Source: an uncultured Sphingomonadales bacterium (GTDB lineage Bacteria; Pseudomonadota; Alphaproteobacteria; Sphingomonadales; Sphingomonadaceae). From it: a stretch of DNA of 9,518 nt. The notes under the pieces are model-generated. The model was not told where the DNA came from. It worked only from the letters and a program-made list of their open reading frames with translations, and did no database searches. Position numbers and translations under genes: made by a program. This document shows, piece by piece, positions 1-7,077 of this stretch. The stretch lies in assembly GCA_903958285.1 (NCBI GenBank), contig CAJBSR010000141.1, positions 1-9,518 of the forward strand, in the 5' to 3' direction. Every line of letters starts with the position of its first letter. Positions within the stretch are counted from its first letter, which is position 1.

Positions 1-1258
1 CCGGCACATAGGTCCGCACAAAAATGCCCTCGGGATCATGGTCATAGCCCTGCTTGATCGGATTGTAGATCCGCATGGCGTTGATTCCCGTCGTGCCGGA
101 TTGCATCTGCACCTGCGACCAGTGGATGCCTGGCTCATAGTCCACGAACTTGCGGGCGAGGTGGAGACCGCTTTCGCGCCAAGGCAGCCAGAGGTGATAG
201 CTGGCGAATGACATCAGCATGGCGCGCATCCGAAAATTGATCCAGCCATGGTGATTAAGTGCGCGCATGCAGGCGTCGATGAACGGAAATCCCGTCGCGC
301 CCTCGCTCCAAGCCGTTAACCGCTCGGCATCGGCACAGTTAGGCCGCAAACCATCATAGGCGCGATGCAGGTTTTCGAATTCGAGACGGGGTTCATCTTC
401 GAGCTTCTGCATGAAGTGGCAATGCCAGTGCTGCCGCCCGCTGAAGGAACTCATCGATCCGCGCCAGCTTCTGGGATCGGTTGCGTTCGACGTTTTCAAC
501 GCCTGCATGCGCGCCCAGGTGGCTTGCGCCACTTCGCGCATGGACATCGTTCCCCAAGTCAGGTGAGGTGAAAGGCGCGAGCTGGCATCAAAGGCCGTGA
601 CGGGGCTCGACATCTCATAGCGATAATTGCGGCCGCGTTGCCTCAGGAAGCTGTTCAAGGTGTCCAGCGCGGCTGGCCGTCCACCCCTCTGGCGATTGGG
701 GCAGGGGTCTGGCGCAAGCCTCATATCTTCGCAGTTCGGTATATAAGTGGGCCAATCACCGGGAAGCCGCGTGAGCGCTTGCGGTGGCGGCGTGATCGCC
801 TTGGCCATGTCGCGGTCCCAGCTCTGGGCCCAGCCATTGCGGGATTTCAGCCGACGAACAACGCCAAATTGTCGTGCTTCGTGCCACGGGATGCCTGCCG
901 CAGTGGCCCATGCCGCAACGGCCCGGTCGCGGGCATAGGTCCATCCGTTGCCGGTTTCCTCGTGGCTCCACAACGCCGCAATGCCGTGGTCTTTGTTGAG
1001 TTGCTGAAGGATTGAGACGGCATCTCCGACCATGATGCACAAGGGCTGGCCAAGCGCTGCGAGTGCCTTTTGGAGATCACGGAGGCATTCTGAGGCAAAC
1101 GCCCATTGGCGCGCAGATGCGTCGGGCTGCGCCCATAGCTCTGGCTCGACAATGTAGAGCGGCAGCACCCGCCCAGCTTGCGCGGCCGCTGCCAAAGGTT
1201 GGTGATCCTCAATCCGGAGATCGCGTTTGAACCAGACGATGTTGAGGGGTTGGGTCAT
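1..1258 (-). CDS. Photolyase/cryptochrome-family flavoprotein (3'-truncated by window edge)
   Basis: This is a probable deoxyribodipyrimidine photolyase, a cytosolic FAD enzyme that repairs UV-induced pyrimidine dimers with blue light. I translated the minus strand from the ATG at 1258 and found 419 codons with no stop to the window edge, so the C-terminal end is missing. The N-terminal antenna (Rossmann-like) domain opens with IVWFKRDLRIEDHQPL (7-22). The FAD-binding helical domain shows SRLSPHLTWG (227-236), GATGFPFIDACMR (320-332), HHGWINFRMRA (336-346) and RIYNPIKQGYDHDPEG (396-411). The stretch around 268-289 (RQHWHCHF at 275-282) and the SGTTGIN stretch (387-393) differ from E. coli PhrB and indicate a separate bacterial subgroup. 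The actual lesion (CPD or 6-4 product), or a sensory role, cannot be settled here. Ribosome binding is weak: the nearest AGG lies about 13 bases upstream of the start. The gene is probably unrelated to the catabolic genes beside it. Confidence 0.93.
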   Translation of the reverse strand, partial: MTQPLNIVWFKRDLRIEDHQPLAAAAQAGRVLPLYIVEPELWAQPDASARQWAFASECLRDLQKALAALGQPLCIMVGDAVSILQQLNKDHGIAALWSHEETGNGWTYARDRAVAAWATAAGIPWHEARQFGVVRRLKSRNGWAQSWDRDMAKAITPPPQALTRLPGDWPTYIPNCEDMRLAPDPCPNRQRGGRPAALDTLNSFLRQRGRNYRYEMSSPVTAFDASSRLSPHLTWGTMSMREVAQATWARMQALKTSNATDPRSWRGSMSSFSGRQHWHCHFMQKLEDEPRLEFENLHRAYDGLRPNCADAERLTAWSEGATGFPFIDACMRALNHHGWINFRMRAMLMSFASYHLWLPWRESGLHLARKFVDYEPGIHWSQVQMQSGTTGINAMRIYNPIKQGYDHDPEGIFVRTYVP

Positions 1259-1500
1259 AATAGATCGCTGACCTGCCACTTGGTCGGCAATCGCATACGC
1301 ACGGTTCTTCCATTACGAAATGGATAACTGGCGGCAAGTCTGACGATGACGGATCCCATACAAGCATCGATATGACCGTTGTTCGCAACTGTCAGTATGG
1401 GCGTTTGGCCGTATCTGAGTGAAAGGTGGCTTTCCGACGTGTGTGCGCCATATTCTTTCGGGCACCGCCGCCAATCAAAATTGTATTGGCGATTGTCCAA
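1255..1500 (-). CDS. Doubtful 81-codon ORF overlapping the photolyase start
   Basis: This open frame begins with TTG at 1500 and ends with a TGA that overlaps the photolyase ATG in an ATGA arrangement. That arrangement is typical of translationally coupled genes. I recognise no domain, signal peptide or membrane segment. Third-position GC is only about half, lower than expected for genes in this GC-rich sequence, and there is no clear Shine-Dalgarno sequence before the TTG. Its 5' end also runs through an inverted repeat that could be regulatory. It is more likely a chance frame through the photolyase leader than a gene, and is listed only because of the overlap. Confidence 0.15.
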   Translation of the reverse strand: MDNRQYNFDWRRCPKEYGAHTSESHLSLRYGQTPILTVANNGHIDACMGSVIVRLAASYPFRNGRTVRMRLPTKWQVSDLL

Positions 1501-1511
1501 AATCTAGGTCT
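1259..1511. other. Intergenic region between esterase 3' end and photolyase 5' end
   Basis: These 253 bases separate two genes that both read leftward. The region is visibly less GC-rich than the flanking genes. It holds the inverted repeat at 1469-1491, a possible TACAAT -10 box on the minus strand, and the doubtful 81-codon frame. No RNA gene, IS end or intrinsic terminator for the esterase transcript was seen. It presumably contains the photolyase promoter, because the change of function makes co-transcription with the esterase unlikely. Confidence 0.4.
1469..1491. repeat. 7-bp inverted repeat CGCCAAT-N9-ATTGGCG
   Basis: A perfect 7-bp inverted repeat with a 9-base spacer lies between the esterase stop and the photolyase start. 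On the minus strand the hexamer TACAAT, one mismatch from the sigma-70 -10 consensus, starts inside it. No T-tract follows on either strand, so an intrinsic terminator is unlikely. An operator or a weak hairpin upstream of the photolyase is possible. I could not find a convincing -35 at normal spacing. Confidence 0.35.
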
Positions 1512-2732
1512 CTATCGTTGCCACGCTCCCGAGGCGTTGCTGCGCCAGCCAAGGGATTGATAAGCCGCGTCAACAAGCGACTGTCCGCGCGGGTTAAGCA
1601 AAATGCCTGCGCCCATGCGGTTCATCGTATAGCCAAAGCTGAGTTTGGCGCTTGGATCGGCAAAGCCGATGCTGCCGCCCATGCCAACATGGCCGAAGCC
1701 GCCATCGCCCAAGATGATGCTGTCGCCGCCCTGGCGACGATTGTCGGTGCTGGCCATGAACCCCATTGAGAAGCGCATCGGCTGCATCAAGACCGCATCC
1801 ATCTGTGTGGCCGCGCAAACACGACTCATCCGCTGGACCGTCTCAGCTTGCAACAGCGTGCCGCCGCCATTTGCGAGGGGGGCGTACATGCCCGCAAGGC
1901 CGCGCGCATTGGTGATGCCATTCGCGCTGCCGATTTCGGCGGCATGGATTTCGCGGGAATTGAAGTTTGCCTTGCCTTGATTGGTCAGGAAGAGCTGCGG
2001 CAGACTGCCCGGCTCAGTTGTCACCGCCTTGAAGAAGCGGCTTTTGAAATTCACTTCTGAAGGATCAGACGCGATCATTGGTGCGACACGCGGCTCATCG
2101 CGATCCGGCAGGCCGATATGGAAATCAAGCCCGAGAGGAGTCGCAACCTCGTCCCGGAAGAAAGCCGAGAGCGGCTTGCCCGCGGCGAGCCGGACCAACT
2201 GACCAACGGTCCACGCATAGGTCAGTCCGTGATAGCCCTGGCGTGTACCGGGCTGCCAATGCGCTTCTTCGGCAGCGACCCTGTCCACCATATAGTCCCA
2301 ATCGGCGATGCCGCCCGCTTTGATGGCGTCTCGCAAATGGGGGACAGGGGACGTGTGCGACAACATCATCGCGACTGTCGTTTCTTCTTTACCCGCCGTT
2401 GCAAAGTCTGGCCAGAGATCGCCGACCAGCATATCGTAGTCGAGCAGGCCGCGCTCAACGAGCATGTGGGCGCACAAGGCCGTTGCCGCCTTGGTGCAGG
2501 AATAGACGATCGAAATCGTATCCTTTTCCCAAGCCGCCTTTGTGTCCGGGTTGGCTAGGCCGCCCCAAAGGTCGACGACCGTTCTTCCTTCATGGGACAA
2601 ACAGACGCTTGCGCCCACTTCGTTGCGTTCGACGAAATTGGTCCGGAACTCTGCGAGGACGCCTAAGAATTCAGGGGCGCAATGGCCAGAGATGATGCGG
2701 CCATTGTCGAGCGTTTCGCTGATGTCGATCAT
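1512..2732 (-). CDS. Serine beta-lactamase-fold esterase (class C-like, family VIII carboxylesterase type)
   Basis: This 406-residue serine hydrolase of the beta-lactamase/penicillin-binding-protein fold is close in length to family VIII esterases such as EstB (about 390). The nucleophile motif S-x-x-K is SCTK (78-81). The second motif tyrosine is in GYHGLTYAW (166-174, Tyr167). The third-motif region is GHVGMGGSIGF (347-357), which replaces the KTG of true beta-lactamases, as is common in the esterases. MMLSHTSPV (122-130) matches the conserved LLxHTSG block. No signal peptide is seen, so it is probably cytoplasmic and not a resistance enzyme. The ATG overlaps the stop of the upstream monooxygenase gene (ATGA), and a GAGGA lies 12 bases upstream, so translation is probably coupled. 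With a Baeyer-Villiger enzyme directly upstream, the likely role is hydrolysis of the ester or lactone that enzyme makes. This role is inferred from context; the family also includes amidases and peptidases. Confidence 0.9.
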   Translation of the reverse strand: MIDISETLDNGRIISGHCAPEFLGVLAEFRTNFVERNEVGASVCLSHEGRTVVDLWGGLANPDTKAAWEKDTISIVYSCTKAATALCAHMLVERGLLDYDMLVGDLWPDFATAGKEETTVAMMLSHTSPVPHLRDAIKAGGIADWDYMVDRVAAEEAHWQPGTRQGYHGLTYAWTVGQLVRLAAGKPLSAFFRDEVATPLGLDFHIGLPDRDEPRVAPMIASDPSEVNFKSRFFKAVTTEPGSLPQLFLTNQGKANFNSREIHAAEIGSANGITNARGLAGMYAPLANGGGTLLQAETVQRMSRVCAATQMDAVLMQPMRFSMGFMASTDNRRQGGDSIILGDGGFGHVGMGGSIGFADPSAKLSFGYTMNRMGAGILLNPRGQSLVDAAYQSLGWRSNASGAWQR

Positions 2733-4705
2733 GACAGAAGAAAGTCCTCGCGCCTGAAATCCTTGGTCATTTTCCAGTAGTCAACCAACCGGTAGGGCAG
2801 CAAGGCAAAGACGCGGCCGGCGTCATTGCGATACCAGTTGGTAAGGCCCTTGTGCGTCCAGACCATGTTGGCGTGGAGGGCATCGACCTCGGCGACATAG
2901 TCGTCATGTGCCTTGTGCCGGACGTCGATAGCCTTGGCGTCGCCTTCCAAGACCTCCTGCAGGCAAGCAAGGATGAGGCGGACCTGACATTCGGTAATGA
3001 AGATGACGTTGCCGCCATGCGCCAGACCAGTGTTCGGACCCATAAGAATGAAGAAGTTTGGAAACTCCGGCACCATCGTTCCGAGATAGGCGGTAGCATC
3101 GTCCGGCCCCCAGAACTGGTGCAGGTCGCGGCCTTGCTTTCCCGTGATCTTCATCGGCGCAAGCATTTTGCTGGCTTGGAAGCCGGTTGCGTAGATGAGT
3201 ACGTCTGCCTCAATCGTGCGGCCATCGGCCATCACGACCCCTTCAGGCACGATCTTCGCGATCTGGTCTGTGACCAGTTCGACATTGGGCCGCTGGAGCA
3301 TGTCGAACCAGTTGTTATCGATCAGAATGCGCTTCCCATAAGGCGGATAGGACGGCGTCACCTTTTCGATAAGCGGCGAGTCCTCGCCCAACTTGGCGCG
3401 CAGATAGCGCTCCATATACAGGCGGTGGCGGGCATTGATTTGGCTGATTGATTTACCGCCGTCGTCCCAGGTCGGGTCAACCTGCAATGATGCATGAAGG
3501 CCATCGGCAAAGGCCCAGAAGAGCTGGAAGCGATACCAGCGCGCGAAAGAGGGGATATGCGCCAGCGCCCATTTCATCCCGTCCGACACTTCGGCGAAAT
3601 AATTGGGGTTGGGCACAACCCAGTGCGGTGACCGCTGCAGGATGGTCAATTGGGCAACGTCCGGAGCGATCGTCGGCCCGACCTGCTGGCCGGAAGCGCC
3701 CGTACCGATCATGACGACCGTCTTGCCGCTCAGGTCGAGACCCGCGTCCCATTGGGCCGTGTGCAGTGCGACGCCCGCAAAGGTGTCTCGGCCCGGAATG
3801 TCCGGCAGTTTCGGCCGGTTGAGGACGCCGACCGCCGAAATCACCGATTTTGCCGACAACTGTTCGGTGCGGCCATCACTGGTGCGCGTGGTTACTGTCC
3901 ATGTTGCAGACGCATCATCATAGTCGGCTGAAACGACTTCAGTCTCGAACTGGATATGTTCGCGGATGGCATATCGATCCGTCGCATCTTCAAAATAGCT
4001 CCACAGCTCGTCGCGCTTGGCAAAAAAGTGCGACCAATCATGGTTCAGGAAAAAGGAATAGGAATAGAAATGGTTGGGCGTGTCCACGCCACAGCCTGGA
4101 TAGAAGTTTTCATACCAACTGCCACCGACCGCTGAGTTCTTCTCAATGATGCTGAACGGAATACCCGCCTCCTTGAGTCGGATGCCGGCACAAACGCCCG
4201 ACATGCCCGCCCCGATGATGACGACCGGAAAAGCCGCCAGTTTTTCAGGAGCGGGCTCATGCCGCCAATTGAGGCCGCGAGGATCGGGCTGGATTGCCTC
4301 CAAATCTTCCCGCATCATTGAGACATAATCAGCGCTGACGTCTTCACCAACCGCGATGCTCAGCATTTCCCGCAGGTCTTCTCCGTCTGGAATAGGCGGC
4401 AGAGCCTTGCCGGTGCGCGCATGGTCGAGCAGCGCATCGGCCAGGCGCATGCGAATTTCAGAGCGCAATTCCACCGGCATCTTCTCATGGTAATTCATGG
4501 GGCCACTAATATGTGGCCGCGCACGCGCCAGCAGCGACCGGTCTCCCGTGATTTGAACAAGCACCAGCATCAAGGTGGCAGCATCCGCTTCTTCAAGCGA
4601 AGCCCGCAATTTAGCAGGATCAGCGGACAGCACGTCCAGCAAATTTGCCGACGATTTGCCGTCGTCTCGTTTCAGCGCGTCCAACCCCATACTCCCTGGA
4701 AACAT
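2729..4705 (-). CDS. Baeyer-Villiger-type FAD/NADPH monooxygenase, 4-hydroxyacetophenone monooxygenase-like
   Basis: This class B flavin monooxygenase would convert a ketone to an ester or lactone using NADPH and O2. Numbered from the ATG at 4705 (658 aa), it has an FAD Rossmann motif GAGMSG (165-170), then YPGCGVDTP (203-211) with the conserved Asp208. The Baeyer-Villiger fingerprint FxGxxxHxxxW[PD] appears as FAGVALHTAQWD (309-320). The NADPH motif is GTGASG (334-339). The catalytic-type Arg358 is in LQRSPHWV, and YATGF (505-509) follows. About 145 residues precede the FAD motif, an N-terminal extension like that of 4-hydroxyacetophenone monooxygenase and unlike the ~540-residue cyclohexanone/phenylacetone enzymes. 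The frame is also open to a TTG at 4720, and another ATG is at 4690. I prefer 4705 because AAGAG sits 6 bases before it. The stop overlaps the esterase start. The substrate is unknown; a bulky alicyclic, aryl or terpenoid ketone is plausible. Confidence 0.92.
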   Translation of the reverse strand: MFPGSMGLDALKRDDGKSSANLLDVLSADPAKLRASLEEADAATLMLVLVQITGDRSLLARARPHISGPMNYHEKMPVELRSEIRMRLADALLDHARTGKALPPIPDGEDLREMLSIAVGEDVSADYVSMMREDLEAIQPDPRGLNWRHEPAPEKLAAFPVVIIGAGMSGVCAGIRLKEAGIPFSIIEKNSAVGGSWYENFYPGCGVDTPNHFYSYSFFLNHDWSHFFAKRDELWSYFEDATDRYAIREHIQFETEVVSADYDDASATWTVTTRTSDGRTEQLSAKSVISAVGVLNRPKLPDIPGRDTFAGVALHTAQWDAGLDLSGKTVVMIGTGASGQQVGPTIAPDVAQLTILQRSPHWVVPNPNYFAEVSDGMKWALAHIPSFARWYRFQLFWAFADGLHASLQVDPTWDDGGKSISQINARHRLYMERYLRAKLGEDSPLIEKVTPSYPPYGKRILIDNNWFDMLQRPNVELVTDQIAKIVPEGVVMADGRTIEADVLIYATGFQASKMLAPMKITGKQGRDLHQFWGPDDATAYLGTMVPEFPNFFILMGPNTGLAHGGNVIFITECQVRLILACLQEVLEGDAKAIDVRHKAHDDYVAEVDALHANMVWTHKGLTNWYRNDAGRVFALLPYRLVDYWKMTKDFRREDFLLS

Positions 4706-4737
4706 CAATATCTCTTGCAATCTACTTAGCTTAACAG

Positions 4738-4759
4738 TTATCTACGCACCAGTAGATAA
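4738..4759. promoter_or_regulatory. Candidate operator: perfect inverted repeat TTATCTAC-N6-GTAGATAA
   Basis: This is an 8-bp perfect inverted repeat with the spacer GCACCA in the divergent gap. A third copy of the half-site core ATCTAC lies at 4720-4725, exactly 20 bp (about two helical turns) left of the ATCTAC at 4740-4745. The size and symmetry suit a dimeric TetR-, MarR- or GntR-type regulator, but no regulator gene lies in the window and the family cannot be assigned. It could serve both arms. It is not followed by a T-tract, so it is unlikely to be a terminator. Confidence 0.6.
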
Positions 4760-4780
4760 AAATGGCACTCAGTTGTGCAT

Positions 4781-4787
4781 AGGGGAG
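4781..4787 (+). promoter_or_regulatory. Ribosome binding site fixing the TonB receptor start at 4793
   Basis: AGGGGAG lies 5 bases before the ATG at 4793, close to the ideal Shine-Dalgarno sequence and spacing. The frame is open further upstream to a GTG at 4775, but starting there would place this site inside the coding sequence and add six residues before the signal peptide. The ATG is therefore the better start. Confidence 0.8.
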
Positions 4788-4792
4788 AAGCT

Positions 4793-7063
4793 ATGGGAAA
4801 GCATTTAGGCGTTTCGGCCGATATTCTGTCGTCAACTCTCATCAACCATCGGAAATCGGGGCTTCTTGCCCTGCTGGCTGCGGGCACGGCGTTGACCGCG
4901 TCGCCGGCATTGGCGCAGGCGCAGCCCGAGAATGACGGGCTTGCCGACATTGTGGTGACAGCCACTCGTAGTGCTGAGTCCTTGTCCAAGGTCGCGGCGT
5001 CGATCTCTGCTGTGTCAGAAGAGGCGCTGGGCGCTGGCGGCATCAAGGATGTCGCATCACTCTCCTCCGCTATTCCGAATTTGTCGGTCGGCGACCAGTT
5101 CGGCGTGAACCGGATCTTCATCCGCGGCATCGGGATGACGAGCATCGATCTCGGCGCCGATGGCGGCGTTGCCTTCCTGCAGGATGGTGCGCAGGTCGCT
5201 CGTCCGGCAGCCCAGCTGTCCGGCTTTTATGATCTGGAGCGCGTCGAAGTGCTGCGGGGTCCGCAGGGCACACTTTATGGTCGTAGCGCCACCGCTGGCG
5301 CGATCAACTTGATCACCAAGCGTCCAACGGCTGAGCTGGAAGGCTATGCCCGTGGCACTTACGGCAATTACAACGCTGTCGCTCTGGAAGGCGCGGTCGG
5401 CGGTCCAATTTCCGGTGATAAGTTGATGGTCCGTGTCGCTGGCAAATATGATCGCCGCGACGGCTATGGGATCAACCAGTTCACCGGCAAGGACATCGAT
5501 AACCGCGACGCCTATGCGTTCCGTGGCACTCTGTTGGCAAAGCCAAGCGACGATGTCGAAATTCTGCTGTCAGGTGAGTATTTCCACGAGAATGACAGCA
5601 ACTACGCCTTCCATTATTTCGGTCCGACGGTCTCTCCTGAGAATTTCCTCGGATCGCTTGTCGGCGGCCAGTCGTTGTTCACGGTCGCAGCCGCTGCAGG
5701 CAAAGAGCCCAATCTGCGGGACATTTATTCGGATCAAGAGCCACTCAATCGCCGGCATGGCTATAGCTTTACCGGAACGATTGACTGGACCCCCGGCGAC
5801 TGGGATGTGAAATCAATCACGTCCTATCGCAAATTTGTCCGTTTCAACCGCGACGATCTTGATGCCTCGAACGCCAATATGTTCGGGCAGAACAACTATG
5901 ATGAAGACAGCAAGACCTTCAGTCAGGAATTTGTCGCGTCCTATAAGAGCGATAAATATGATCTGCTCTTCGGTGCGATGTACTTCAACGAGGAGCTTTT
6001 CGGTAGCGTGCGCGTACCGTTGACGAACCTCGCCGTCTTGCTGAAACTCGCAGGCCAGGCGCCGCCAGCCACGCCAAACAATGCCTTTGACGGACTGAAC
6101 TATCAGCAGTTGGGCACGGTCAACATCAATGCGCTCGGTTTCTACGCCCAAGGCAGCTACGCGCTGACAGACAAGCTGAAGCTGACTGCAGGCGGCCGCT
6201 TCAGCTATGAAAAGCGCAAGGGCGAAGGTTCGTTCGATTTCTTGTCATCCGTGTCGACTGACAAGGCGAAGAGCTGGAATGCCTTCACGCCGACCGTGTC
6301 GCTCAACTATCAGGCGACCGACAATACGCTGCTCTATGCGACGGTCACGCGCGGCTTCAAATCTGGCGTGATCAACATCGGGTCGCGCAACGACGTCATT
6401 AATCCGGAATATGTCTGGAGCTATGAAATCGGATTGAAGACCAGCACGCTTGATAACAAGCTGCAGGCCAATCTCGCCGGGTTCTACATGGACTATAGCG
6501 ACCTCCAGGTTGGCTTTGTGGACGCAACCAGCGTTGTGACCACTGTCAATGCGGCGTCAGCGCGCAACTATGGCCTCGAGGCGGAATTGCGCGCCCGTCC
6601 GGTCCAAGGCCTGACGCTCGAAGTGTTCGGAACCTATCTGAGTGCCAAGTATCGTAAGTTCACAAGCGGCGATTACCGTCAGGGCTTTGCGCAGGTGAAT
6701 TTGGCGGGCAAACGCCTGTCGAACGCGCCTGAGTTTTCCTTCCGTGCCGGTGGCGACTATGATCTTCCGCTCAATATCTCTGGCAAGCTGAACCTGCGCG
6801 CCGATGTAAACTGGCAGGGCCGCGTCTTCTTCACTGAGTTCAACAACGCGGATGCGACGCAGAAGGGCTATGCCTTGATGAACGCTGGTTTGCGTTATTC
6901 CTCGGAGGACGGCCGCTGGTCGGTGGATGTCTGGGGTCGGAACCTCGCTGACAAGCTGGTTGTGACCAACAACATCATCACGGCACCGCTGTTCAGCAGT
7001 GTCCGGGTTGGTTCGGTTGCGCCGCCGCGGACTGTTGGCGTGACCCTCGGAGTGAACTTCTAA
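4793..7063 (+). CDS. TonB-dependent outer-membrane receptor
   Basis: This 756-residue outer-membrane beta-barrel receptor is powered by TonB-ExbBD. A Sec signal peptide with a rather long N-region has its hydrophobic core at about 23-36 and a likely cleavage after SPALA (37-41). A TonB box candidate, DIVVTA (52-57), follows. The plug domain runs to about residue 178 and includes IFIRGIG (108-114) and VEVLRGPQGTLYGRSATAG (151-169). The rest is barrel with alternating aromatic strands, ending in GVTLGVNF, where the C-terminal Phe is the usual outer-membrane assembly signal. Receptors of this kind are numerous in sphingomonads, where many serve catabolic substrates and not only iron-siderophores. 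The P450 gene follows after 14 bp, and the oxygenase/esterase pair is divergent. That context argues for uptake of the organic substrate of this pathway, although a siderophore role cannot be excluded from sequence alone. Expression is probably controlled from the inverted repeat at 4738-4759. Confidence 0.95.
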   Translation: MGKHLGVSADILSSTLINHRKSGLLALLAAGTALTASPALAQAQPENDGLADIVVTATRSAESLSKVAASISAVSEEALGAGGIKDVASLSSAIPNLSVGDQFGVNRIFIRGIGMTSIDLGADGGVAFLQDGAQVARPAAQLSGFYDLERVEVLRGPQGTLYGRSATAGAINLITKRPTAELEGYARGTYGNYNAVALEGAVGGPISGDKLMVRVAGKYDRRDGYGINQFTGKDIDNRDAYAFRGTLLAKPSDDVEILLSGEYFHENDSNYAFHYFGPTVSPENFLGSLVGGQSLFTVAAAAGKEPNLRDIYSDQEPLNRRHGYSFTGTIDWTPGDWDVKSITSYRKFVRFNRDDLDASNANMFGQNNYDEDSKTFSQEFVASYKSDKYDLLFGAMYFNEELFGSVRVPLTNLAVLLKLAGQAPPATPNNAFDGLNYQQLGTVNINALGFYAQGSYALTDKLKLTAGGRFSYEKRKGEGSFDFLSSVSTDKAKSWNAFTPTVSLNYQATDNTLLYATVTRGFKSGVINIGSRNDVINPEYVWSYEIGLKTSTLDNKLQANLAGFYMDYSDLQVGFVDATSVVTTVNAASARNYGLEAELRARPVQGLTLEVFGTYLSAKYRKFTSGDYRQGFAQVNLAGKRLSNAPEFSFRAGGDYDLPLNISGKLNLRADVNWQGRVFFTEFNNADATQKGYALMNAGLRYSSEDGRWSVDVWGRNLADKLVVTNNIITAPLFSSVRVGSVAPPRTVGVTLGVNF

Positions 7064-7077
7064 AAAGAGCTCAGAAC

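Larger units (their letters stand above)
4706..4792. promoter_or_regulatory. Divergent promoter region between monooxygenase and TonB receptor genes
   Basis: Only 87 bases separate the two divergent starts, so promoters for both arms must overlap here or lie within the coding ends. For the rightward gene, TTAACA (4731-4736) is a 5/6 match to the sigma-70 -35 and GATAAA (4755-4760) a 4/6 match to the -10, with an 18-base spacer. The inverted repeat at 4738-4759 fills that spacer and most of the -10 box, which is the position expected of a repressor operator. No equally good leftward promoter was found by eye. The assignments are consensus matches only. Confidence 0.5.

Noticed and set aside
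365..1212. Several open frames on both strands across the photolyase, including two minus-strand frames at 756-1040 and 847-1212.
   Set aside because: They are out-of-frame shadows. The minus-strand frame from 1258 to the window edge is continuously open and carries all the photolyase motifs.
1512..2732. Beta-lactamase resistance gene.
   Set aside because: The fold has the SxxK and Tyr motifs but lacks a KTG box and a signal peptide, and the gene overlaps a catabolic monooxygenase. An esterase is the better reading.
4775..4792. GTG start at 4775 for the TonB receptor.
   Set aside because: A strong Shine-Dalgarno sequence (4781-4787) would fall inside the gene, and it is ideally placed for the ATG at 4793.
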